A stretch of 64,000 nucleotides of DNA from Bdellovibrio reynosensis (lineage in GTDB: Bacteria > Bdellovibrionota > Bdellovibrionia > Bdellovibrionales > Bdellovibrionaceae), in contig NZ_CP093442.1 in assembly GCF_022814725.1 (NCBI RefSeq), positions 868,001 to 932,000 on the forward strand, read 5' to 3'. The number at the start of each line of letters is the position of its first letter. The stretch's first letter is position 1. The notes under the pieces were generated by a model, which saw nothing but the letters and a program-made list of their open reading frames with translations, ran no database searches and was not told the origin of the DNA. Shown one piece after another: positions 57,768 through 64,000 of the stretch. A program made the position numbers and the translations under genes.

Positions 57768-58589
57768 CTAGTCAGTTAGGACTGTTTTCATTTGTTCGAA
57801 TTGATGGGCTGTGATTTCCCACGGGTGTTCAGTTAGAAGATGAACATTTAGGTTTAGGATGTCTTTTGCTAATACCATGGCACTGAAGAATGAACCTTGG
57901 GCTGATGGATGGTAGCTGTCAGGGTGGTACAGAGTGGAATCAGGGATCTTTGTCATTAGCGCTTGCCACTTAGTGCCCACCAAGGATTTTATGGCATTGG
58001 GACTGTGAATTGCGGCTAAGGAATAGCCCTCGTTAAGCATCAGCTGGTATTCTAGCAGATTAATACCGTACCAATTTTTCCCGGCGTTGAATTCGTTACT
58101 TTCAAATTTCAAGCACACAAAATCATCTTTAAAAAAAGGGTGATCTTGCTTATAAGTCCAATGGGCAAAAATAACGGGCTTAGCTCCGTTAAGGGCGATA
58201 AGATCCAACAATTTTTTCGAGTATTCTAGAAACTCAGGGCGTCCTACGGGGCCACCCTTTTCATGGAAGCATCTTGGTAACTCTAAGGCTTCAAGGCTTT
58301 GAGATTGCAAAACTACGTAGTCGTATTTTTTTGATGAAAGCTTCATAGCTACCTCGCCCTCATCGTAGTGTTTCTTCAATGTTTGACCGGGCTTTACTAC
58401 GAAATCGATTTCTACCTCTGTGTTTAAGGCTAGCGCGATATCTTTAAAGTGATTAGGTAAAGCGGGATTCGTTGTTCCGCCAGGAACGAAGGTAAAAGAG
58501 TTTCCGATAAATAAGATCTTAATAGGATTCGCTACTGCAACTGCCGATAGGAGTAACGTAAGAACAAGCGCGAAACTATTTCTGATCAT
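57768..58589 (-). CDS. SGNH-hydrolase-like secreted protein (DUF4886-like)
   Basis: The start at 58589 is chosen for the GGAGAG SD and a following signal peptide (M-I-R-N-S-F... V-A-V-A-N-P); the frame goes eight codons further. The 273-residue product has an SGNH-type block I F-I-G-N-S-F-T-F (serine just after the signal), and a C-terminal D-S-Y-H-P-S-A-Q-G block V with Asp and His. Between these are N-A-L-type and Y-D-Y-V-V-L-Q-S-Q-S strands. It is probably a periplasmic esterase acting on carbohydrate or lipid esters. The gene is monocistronic, downstream of the tRNA-Leu gene's start side. Confidence 0.78.
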   Translation of the reverse strand: MIRNSFALVLTLLLSAVAVANPIKILFIGNSFTFVPGGTTNPALPNHFKDIALALNTEVEIDFVVKPGQTLKKHYDEGEVAMKLSSKKYDYVVLQSQSLEALELPRCFHEKGGPVGRPEFLEYSKKLLDLIALNGAKPVIFAHWTYKQDHPFFKDDFVCLKFESNEFNAGKNWYGINLLEYQLMLNEGYSLAAIHSPNAIKSLVGTKWQALMTKIPDSTLYHPDSYHPSAQGSFFSAMVLAKDILNLNVHLLTEHPWEITAHQFEQMKTVLTD

Positions 58590-59032
58590 TTTGAACTCTC
58601 CGATACGAACCAAAGTAGCGACTTATAGTCCAAAGATGAAATAAATGTCTTCTAGTTTTTTAAGATGCATATCTATTTACGGGGTTCTGACATAAAAACA
58701 CTTTCCTTTCGCTCTATGCTAAAAATCTACGTTTTAATTCGGTACGGTCGAAATTATATGGGGGAATTGGTGAACTGTAAGAAGGGCTTTGGGATTGATT
58801 TTATCCGTTTCATCAACCCTGCTCCTGAACTAGATTAGGCTAAAACCAAATGTCGGTAGTCAGCTTGGGAAGTAAGTAAAGGATCGTCTAAAAGATCGAC
58901 AGATTTTTTTTGCCTTGAATTCCGCTAGGTTAATAAAACTTTGTCTAAGACTTACACGGGCCTTCTTTTGGGGAAGTAAAAATTTCCAAGTTTTACACCT
59001 GTCCCCGAAGGTTTTCCGGTATAACCAGCTTC
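58590..59032. other. Gene-free region before the trypsin-like gene
   Basis: 443 bp with no supported gene. It contains an AT-rich stretch with a TATAAC box (59020-59025) just before the protease ATG, and a weak hairpin-like GATCGTCTAAAAGATC followed by a T-run near 58883-58913. No longer repeat is seen. Confidence 0.4.
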
Positions 59033-59899
59033 ATGAAAAAACATTATACCTCACTCATTGTTGCTGTAGCTGCCCTTCTTACTGCTTGTGCTCCGGGCGC
59101 TGTTTATTCAAACCTTGAAATAGATGGCAATTCATCTGCTATTATTAATGGCTCCAAAGTTACTTCCCGTGCTGATGACGGCTCCCGTGGAGTGGTGCTG
59201 TTTCTTCCAGTAAATGGTTTGGGAATGGCAGTGGGAATTTGTACTGCGACTTTGATTAGTGATCGCAGCATTCTTACAGCGGCACACTGTTTTGATAAAT
59301 CTAGCAAAACAATTGCTGGCTTTAAAATTATCTTCGCGGATCACAAAGGCATTGCGACTCGCGATGCCTATAAGCGCGAAGGAGGTAGAGAAGATGTCAT
59401 CATTCATGAAAACTTCCGCACCACTAAAATTGGCTTATTAAATGACGTCGCTGTTGCTTTTTTTGATGGTGGCATTCCTGAGGGTTTTGCACCTGTGGAA
59501 ATCGAACGCGATAAAACCGTGAACTACCAAAACAGCACATTAAGCATCTATGGCTATGGTAAGAAAAGAGACTCTCGCGAGATCTTTGCTATCGGCCACG
59601 GCAGCGCCGGTGACCTACGTAAAGCGGTAGTTACGTTAAACGGTGCTTATGGATTGATGCAAGATCGTTATCAAATTATGAGCAAAGGAAACACTCAATT
59701 CATTTGCAGCGGAGATTCTGGTTCTGGTCAATTCGTAAAAGTGAACGGCAAAACCCGCGTGATTGGTGTAACTTCGTTTGTGACTGGCAAAAAAGATATG
59801 TTCGGTCACGTTCCTTGCACTGAGGGCCGTTCAACAGCGATGAAGGTAGCCTTCTTCGCTGACTGGATTGATCAAGTTCACGCTAAATACGATCGTTAA
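59033..59899 (+). CDS. Trypsin-like serine protease lipoprotein (S1 family)
   Basis: The 288-residue protein has a lipoprotein signal with lipobox L-L-T-A-C (Cys19). The chymotrypsin-fold catalytic triad is visible: His in T-A-A-H-C (about residue 83), Asp in N-D-V-A-V (about 137) and Ser in C-S-G-D-S-G-S-G (about 227). The specificity-pocket region is less clear. It is a secreted endopeptidase anchored to the outer membrane or released, fitting prey-protein digestion (inference). It overlaps the convergent coiled-coil gene by 4 bp. No SD is apparent. Confidence 0.9.
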   Translation: MKKHYTSLIVAVAALLTACAPGAVYSNLEIDGNSSAIINGSKVTSRADDGSRGVVLFLPVNGLGMAVGICTATLISDRSILTAAHCFDKSSKTIAGFKIIFADHKGIATRDAYKREGGREDVIIHENFRTTKIGLLNDVAVAFFDGGIPEGFAPVEIERDKTVNYQNSTLSIYGYGKKRDSREIFAIGHGSAGDLRKAVVTLNGAYGLMQDRYQIMSKGNTQFICSGDSGSGQFVKVNGKTRVIGVTSFVTGKKDMFGHVPCTEGRSTAMKVAFFADWIDQVHAKYDR

Positions 59900-60510
59900 T
59901 TTAACGTCAGCTCTGTTTTTTGGAAGGTTTCTAATCTAGCTCTAATGGCTGTTAGTCTTTGCACCAAAGAGTCAGCACTGTGCTCGAGAGTCTTAATCTT
60001 AGATTCTTGGGCACTTGTTCTTAAGTCTCTCGCTTCTTGAATGAGAGGCTCTAATTGCACATCAAAATCTGTTAGACGCTTAGAAAGACTCACGCGATCT
60101 TCATCGCTTAACGTAGAGCCTTCTGGGCGCTTTAAATCGCTAAGAGACAGCGTGAGCTCACTCACTTTTTCACCTAGAATACGAAACGCATCCATCTTTT
60201 GTTGGTGTTCGTTGTGTCTTGCCTCAAGGATCGCGGCACGGGCTGCCACCTGCTCGGCTGCGGCTTCTGCTTTGGCTCTGGCTTCATTTAAGGTTTGTGA
60301 TAAGTGGACAACTTGATCAGAAACACCCTGCCCGCATTCAGCGAAACGACTCATTAGTTTTTGCGCCTGCTCGAAATCGAAATCAGATTTTAAATCCATG
60401 GTTTGGATTTTATCGCCAAGGCGTACGATCTCTGAAAGATAGCTATCTAATCTTAAAACGGCTTCAACTAATGGGGATGGATCTTTGATTTTGTTTGTCA
60501 TGGCAGACAT
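59896..60510 (-). CDS. Coiled-coil protein of unknown function
   Basis: The 204-residue protein is almost wholly helical, with heptads of Leu, Ala and Glu and few Pro or Gly, suggesting a long coiled coil. An Ala-rich segment (E-A-R-A-K-A-E-A-A-A-E-Q-V-A-A-R-A) sits near residue 80. There is no signal peptide or membrane span. Two in-frame Mets (1 and 4) are possible starts and neither has a strong SD. The family is not recognised. It is convergent with the trypsin-like gene (4-bp overlap) and transcribed from the region next to the CCP terminator. Confidence 0.58.
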   Translation of the reverse strand: MSAMTNKIKDPSPLVEAVLRLDSYLSEIVRLGDKIQTMDLKSDFDFEQAQKLMSRFAECGQGVSDQVVHLSQTLNEARAKAEAAAEQVAARAAILEARHNEHQQKMDAFRILGEKVSELTLSLSDLKRPEGSTLSDEDRVSLSKRLTDFDVQLEPLIQEARDLRTSAQESKIKTLEHSADSLVQRLTAIRARLETFQKTELTLN

Positions 60511-60570
60511 ATGTCACAGAGGTCGTTTTTCTGTCATGGGATCTTTTATTACAAACGGTTAAAAAATAAA

Positions 60571-60598
60571 AAAGACTCGGGCTTAGTTCCGAGTCTTC
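60571..60598 (-). terminator. Terminator of the di-haem peroxidase gene
   Basis: AAGACTCGG (60572-60580) pairs with CCGAGTCTT (60589-60597); the minus strand continues with TTTTTT. It lies 40 bp beyond the peroxidase stop. Confidence 0.88.
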
Positions 60599-60637
60599 TT
60601 AAATTTACTCTTACAGTTCTTTGATGAACGAAAGATC

Positions 60638-61789
60638 TTATCTTCCGTCAGTCAGAGTTTTTAGGAAGGCGATAAGGTCTTTTTGCTCTTGGGCTGTCAT
60701 CTTCAAATTGCCCAGCTCTTCTGTATTTTTATTCGCAGCCACTTCCGCTCTTGGCCAGCAGTTTTGGGCGGTGGCTTCCTCAGCTGTTAAGTTTCCTTTA
60801 CAAACTGGTTTCACATCGCGGCTGTTATAGAAATCCACGATCTGCTCTAAGGTTTTAAAATAACCATTATGCCCGTATGGAGCCGTGAAAGCGATGTTTC
60901 TAAGGGTAGGAACGCGGAAAGCGCCTTTATCTTCTTTACGACCCGTCGTAGCCGCTAAGCCAACATCCACTGCTGTGTGACCTAGGAACTTTAATTCTGG
61001 ATTTTTCGGAATACCCAAGTTGTCGTATGTGAAATCAGTAAACAACGCTTTGCCTGCTGCATTTTCAGTATCCAGCACGTGGCAGGCTGCGCACTTTCCC
61101 TTGTTTTCATCTTGGAATACTTGAAAGCCACGCAGTTCTTCTTCCGTGAAAGTGTCTTCTTTAGCCATCACTCGATCAAACTTCGAGGCAAATGGAGAAA
61201 AGAACTCAGTCGATTCAAAACTTGCGATAGCTTTCGCAACTAAGTGATAAACCTTATCTACGCGTGCCGCTGTCCAATTTTTAACGCAGGCTTTTTCACC
61301 GAAAACTTTTTTAACTAAATCACCGTAGGTAGGTGATGAACACACTTGGCTGACAACGTATTCTTTCGTAGATCCCATTTCCAAGTGATTCAAGAAAGGT
61401 CCTTTAGCTTGTTCAATAAGGTTGTTTGCTCTGCCATCCCAGAACAGTCCACCGATATAGGACTGCTCGCCGTCTTCTTCGATAAGTGTCAGTTCAGGAA
61501 CAAACTGAGCGTACATCGCTGAAGGCGCATTACGACCACCGAAGTTAGATTCAGTCGCTCCTTGTGATACCGGCAAACCACGGCGAGGGTCCGAAAAAGC
61601 CGCTCTGGGGTGATGGCAACTCATGCAGGATTGCCCTTGCGGCGAAGACAGTCTTGGATCAGAGAAAATGCGCGCGCCAAGAAGTTCTTCTTCCGTCAAA
61701 GTCACTTGTTTCACTGGAGCTTTTGCAGGAGCTGCGATGGCTACAGAACTTACTAACGCCAATAGAAAGATACAGACATAACTTCTCAT
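60638..61789 (-). CDS. Di-haem cytochrome c peroxidase (MauG/CCP family)
   Basis: The 383-residue protein has a signal peptide (M-R-S-Y-V-C-I-F... A-I-A-A-P) and two c-type haem sites, C-M-S-C-H (about residues 55-59) and C-A-A-C-H (about 235). The conserved W-D-G-R-A and P-L-N-x-x-E-M-like (F-L-N-H-L-E-M) segments are seen. Periplasmic CCPs reduce H2O2 using electrons from small carriers such as cytochrome c or HiPIP. Its C-terminal Y-G-H-N-G-Y-F-K-T-L is characteristic. It is monocistronic with its own terminator. Confidence 0.92.
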   Translation of the reverse strand: MRSYVCIFLLALVSSVAIAAPAKAPVKQVTLTEEELLGARIFSDPRLSSPQGQSCMSCHHPRAAFSDPRRGLPVSQGATESNFGGRNAPSAMYAQFVPELTLIEEDGEQSYIGGLFWDGRANNLIEQAKGPFLNHLEMGSTKEYVVSQVCSSPTYGDLVKKVFGEKACVKNWTAARVDKVYHLVAKAIASFESTEFFSPFASKFDRVMAKEDTFTEEELRGFQVFQDENKGKCAACHVLDTENAAGKALFTDFTYDNLGIPKNPELKFLGHTAVDVGLAATTGRKEDKGAFRVPTLRNIAFTAPYGHNGYFKTLEQIVDFYNSRDVKPVCKGNLTAEEATAQNCWPRAEVAANKNTEELGNLKMTAQEQKDLIAFLKTLTDGR

Positions 61790-62123
61790 GGGGATCCTCG
61801 CTTACTTTGGACTCATAAGTAATGTAAAAAAGGGTTTAAGGTCAATAGCAGCGCCCCTTTATATCTTTTACTTGTAGCGATTATCTCCCCGTCAAATTCT
61901 TCGACATATACTTAGCGCACTCAGCACATTGTCAAACGAAATGCTTGTTTTAGGTGACATGCATAGCTTTTGTTAACCAAAACACTTTGTTGAAAAGCGA
62001 TAGGATCATAAGTCCTAGAAAGGATTTTTTTAGTACTCAATCTTCACAAACGAGCATCTAATAAATCTCAGGTTCACGCGCGTTGTTTTGCTGAAAGTAT
62101 GCCTTGGATTTAAAGGAGCGCTT
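61790..62123. other. Divergent gene-free region
   Basis: 334 bp between the peroxidase and collagen-like genes, AT-rich. Nothing beyond the GGGGATCC near the peroxidase start and the AAAGGAG SD of the lipoprotein can be named. Confidence 0.4.
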
Positions 62124-63362
62124 ATGCAACTCAATTTTTCCAACACGGTTCTTGGGTTTTTAGTTTTTATGGCTCTTGGCTGCTCCGATTCGGGGCTGAC
62201 TAAGAAGATCAATGTCGGGACGGACAATCAATCACAGAACAATCCCGACGGCAACATTTACCCAGAGGGCATCGCTGTTTCACTTAACAAGGTTGAAGAG
62301 CTCGATGAAAAGCAAAAAAACTTTTCGGGTTTCAAAAACAATCTCAACATCTACGAAGCGATGATTTCCATTCGTAAGGAAAACTTCTCTGACAATTTAG
62401 AAATTCGTCGCAGCTTTAATGCGGAAGAAGAAAAACCCACCTATCATGTCTTATCAAAATCTTCGGCCCAATTAATTAAAGGTTACTACGTGATCCGAGA
62501 AAGACTGAATCTTTGGGCGAAGGATCTTAATAAAAAAACGGTGAGCTACATCATAACAGTGAATGGAAAGAATGTCGGTGAACGAAAAGCCATCTTAGTT
62601 CCTGATCTTATCATTAAGGATGGTATTTCCCTATCATTGCTTGGTTTGAATAATAAAAAATATGAATTCGACGACATCGTCTTTGAAAAAGGAGCAAGCC
62701 TAAGAACCCACGGAGCAGACATTGAATTCGTAGCCACCCGTGTTTTTGCAAACGACGGCGCTATTGAAACATTCTCCGCCTCCGATGCTGAAGCAACCCC
62801 AGCGGGACAAAACGGAAGAAACGGCGGAAAGATTTTGCTCACAGCTGAAACCGGCGTTGGTAAGCTGACGGTAAATCTGCGCGGCACCAGGGGTGGCAAA
62901 GGTGCAAAAGGAACTTCGCGTACTTCCTCCGAAAAAGGGGCTGACGGAGCAGACGGTACAAGTGCCGAATGGAGAACTGAATGGGGATTCCCTCCCCGCC
63001 TAGTTTGTACGAAAAAAGCGACCAGTGGCTTACCTGGACAAAAAGGTCCTAACGGAGACCCAGGCCATAACGGCGGAAACGGCGGAAATTCGGGATCAGC
63101 TTTTTTATTCTTTGAAACCGTCAGTAACTTTAACCTCACCGTAAATCGTTTTCCTGGAAGAGCCGGCGAAGGTGGAGATGGCGGTGATGGTGGCCCGGGC
63201 GGAAAAGGCGGAGCTCCTGGATATGATATCTTTGAATGTTCCAGCAACGTCACCCCCGGTGCCGATGGCCCTTACGGTGACCCAGGCGCCCGAGGCCAAG
63301 ATGGCAAACCTGGCGCGAGCGAGAAAAGTTCAGCTATCGTTGCAGGTAAAGAAATTTTATAA
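62124..63362 (+). CDS. Lipoprotein with collagen-like Gly-X-Y region
   Basis: The start at 62124 has a perfect AAAGGAG SD and opens a lipoprotein signal (lipobox M-A-L-G-C); the earlier in-frame codon lacks these. The 412-residue product has an N-terminal globular domain (to about residue 215) with K-E-N-F-S-D-N-L. A long Gly-rich section follows with repeated G-X-Y-like triplets (G-K-G-A-K-G; G-A-D-G-A-D-G; G-L-P-G-Q-K-G; G-D-P-G-A-R-G-Q-D-G-K-P-G), interrupted by a Cys-bearing loop. It is probably surface-exposed, perhaps a spacer or adhesin. It is convergent with the UdgX gene. Confidence 0.78.
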   Translation: MQLNFSNTVLGFLVFMALGCSDSGLTKKINVGTDNQSQNNPDGNIYPEGIAVSLNKVEELDEKQKNFSGFKNNLNIYEAMISIRKENFSDNLEIRRSFNAEEEKPTYHVLSKSSAQLIKGYYVIRERLNLWAKDLNKKTVSYIITVNGKNVGERKAILVPDLIIKDGISLSLLGLNNKKYEFDDIVFEKGASLRTHGADIEFVATRVFANDGAIETFSASDAEATPAGQNGRNGGKILLTAETGVGKLTVNLRGTRGGKGAKGTSRTSSEKGADGADGTSAEWRTEWGFPPRLVCTKKATSGLPGQKGPNGDPGHNGGNGGNSGSAFLFFETVSNFNLTVNRFPGRAGEGGDGGDGGPGGKGGAPGYDIFECSSNVTPGADGPYGDPGARGQDGKPGASEKSSAIVAGKEIL

Positions 63363-63383
63363 TCAAAGAGTTTTAAAACATCG

Positions 63384-63420
63384 GATCTTAAGTAAGTTTT
63401 TTCTTTGCGAGCTTAAGATC
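63384..63420. terminator. Inverted repeat at the collagen-like/UdgX junction
   Basis: GATCTTAAG (63384-63392) and CTTAAGATC (63412-63420) are perfect 9-bp arms, and the UdgX stop codon lies in the left arm. The loop is T-rich. It may act as a terminator for the convergent pair, but T-tract placement is not classical. Confidence 0.45.
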
Positions 63421-64000
63421 TGCAATCAATTGGGCTCTTTTTAGATCACTGTCCTCAAGATCATATCCACGCAAAATAGCCGAAGGATGCCAGGAGATAA
63501 TAATCATATCTCCTGTTTTATCATCCTGAATAACTTTTCCTCTTTCAGTCGATATTTTCGGCACACGCCCTAAAACACTGGTCGCAGCTGTAGCGCCAAG
63601 CGCGATAATTATTTTTGGTTTTATCGCTTCCATTTCTTTTTCTAACCAAGGATGACAGGCTCTGATCTCAGTTAATGATGGTTTTTGATGAAGCCGCACT
63701 TTCCCCGCAGGCTTCCACTTAAAATGTTTCACGGCGTTTGTAAGATAAATATCATCAATGGAAAGTCCCGCTTCAGTAATACAGTGACGCAAAAGTTCCC
63801 CCGCGGGGCCGACAAAGGGTAAGCCTGCAAGATCTTCTTTATCTCCCGGTTGTTCCCCCACAATCATGATTTTTGCTTTTTTAGATCCTTGCCCAAACAC
63901 TGCTTGGCTAGCGTTTTTATATAAATCACACCCCGTGCATTCCTGCGCGGCTTGAGCTAATTTTTTTAACGAAGTCGTATCAGGCGGATTTGCCTGTCGC
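63388..64000 (-). CDS. Uracil-DNA glycosylase-like UdgX, 5' end outside window
   Basis: A family-4 uracil-DNA glycosylase fold. The usual in-frame GTG is at about 63900, but the open frame extends to the window edge with C-T-G-C-D-L-Y-K-N-A-S-Q-A-V directly before it, the normal N-terminal Fe-S cysteine motif. The gene therefore starts outside. Motif A reads G-E-Q-P-G-D-K-E-D, motif B H-P-S-A-I-L-R, and the UdgX-specific loop reads G-K-V-R-L-H-Q-K-P, with the His that forms a covalent link to the abasic site in known UdgX. This sets it apart from ordinary UDG. Mechanistic call is from family knowledge. Confidence 0.88.
   Translation of the reverse strand, partial: RQANPPDTTSLKKLAQAAQECTGCDLYKNASQAVFGQGSKKAKIMIVGEQPGDKEDLAGLPFVGPAGELLRHCITEAGLSIDDIYLTNAVKHFKWKPAGKVRLHQKPSLTEIRACHPWLEKEMEAIKPKIIIALGATAATSVLGRVPKISTERGKVIQDDKTGDMIIISWHPSAILRGYDLEDSDLKRAQLIADLKLAKKKLT

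Noticed and set aside
59020-59035. TATAAC just before the trypsin-like ATG, possibly leaderless
   Set aside because: The best -35 match (TTTACA) is 22 bases away. Spacing is poor.
62546-63253. Long Pro-rich antisense frame in the collagen-like gene
   Set aside because: Pro-rich composition is the reverse complement of Gly codons in the real gene; no start signals.
1-64000. CRISPR arrays, insertion sequences, prophage genes, c-di-GMP riboswitch
   Set aside because: No regularly spaced direct repeats, transposase or phage motifs, or recognisable riboswitch core were seen.

Overview
The window looks like chromosome from a Bdellovibrio-type predatory bacterium (Bdellovibrionota). The evidence is the gene content: many signal-peptide and lipobox proteins, short-range chemotaxis and HD-GYP signalling genes, a 308-residue HD-GYP protein that matches what I remember of Bd1817, a TIGR04552-like protein and UdgX. 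This is an assignment from family recognition, not from a database search. The sequence is moderately AT-rich by eye and gene-dense. I see no insertion sequence, prophage, CRISPR array or rRNA. One tRNA gene (tRNA-Leu, anticodon UAA) is present. Both window ends cut through a gene.

Layout. 1-13,760: a DUF4105 protein (5' end outside the window), acidic lipoproteins, an acyl-CoA operon (hbd-crt-icmF), two tail-to-tail periplasmic solute-binding paralogues and a small lipid-related operon (TIGR04552-like gene, plsC, Mpo1-like). 13,899-21,921: a metzincin-like lipoprotein protease divergent from a POT peptide transporter, a small GNAT/FAD-oxidoreductase operon and an ABC exporter. 22,064-31,482: beta-oxidation genes fadI-fadJ, malic enzyme with a phosphotransacetylase-like domain, a chromate-type transporter, hflX and a hotdog thioesterase. 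31,565-38,858: signalling and RNA-modification genes: a stand-alone LuxR-type HTH, cheY-cheX-degenerate HD protein, RDD, CCA-adding enzyme, queG, an HPt-like protein with a CheZ-like tail, and the HD-GYP protein. 39,753-44,168: an operon ending in tryptophan 2,3-dioxygenase. 44,249-54,826: peroxiredoxin, fadD, HiPIP, an L,D-transpeptidase whose end overlaps merC, and a TetR-TolC-RND efflux operon. 54,972-64,000: a small Cys-rich lipoprotein missed by length cut-offs, a secreted nuclease, a pseudouridine synthase, tRNA-Leu, an SGNH hydrolase, a trypsin-like lipoprotein, a di-haem peroxidase, a collagen-like lipoprotein and UdgX.

How the genes fit together. Fatty acids (FadD, FadI, FadJ), branched acyl-CoAs (IcmF, Crt, Hbd), peptides (protease plus POT) and tryptophan (TDO) would all feed acetyl-CoA, malate/pyruvate and amino-acid pools. 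That suits a predator digesting prey lipid and protein. The secreted protease and nuclease and the L,D-transpeptidase fit an invasive, macromolecule-degrading lifestyle (inference).

Most interesting structure. Two intergenic copies of the same three-tier foldable element (2662-2788 and 47651-47777) share loop and linker sequence, while their stems differ by compensatory changes. A 23-bp perfect inverted repeat has the 3' end of tRNA-Leu as one arm. A protein combines a His-less HPt-like body with a CheZ-like CheY-docking tail. Two HD-GYP proteins have altered signatures. Convergent genes overlap by 150 bp (L,D-transpeptidase and merC). A tryptophan dioxygenase operon contains a creatininase-family amidohydrolase.
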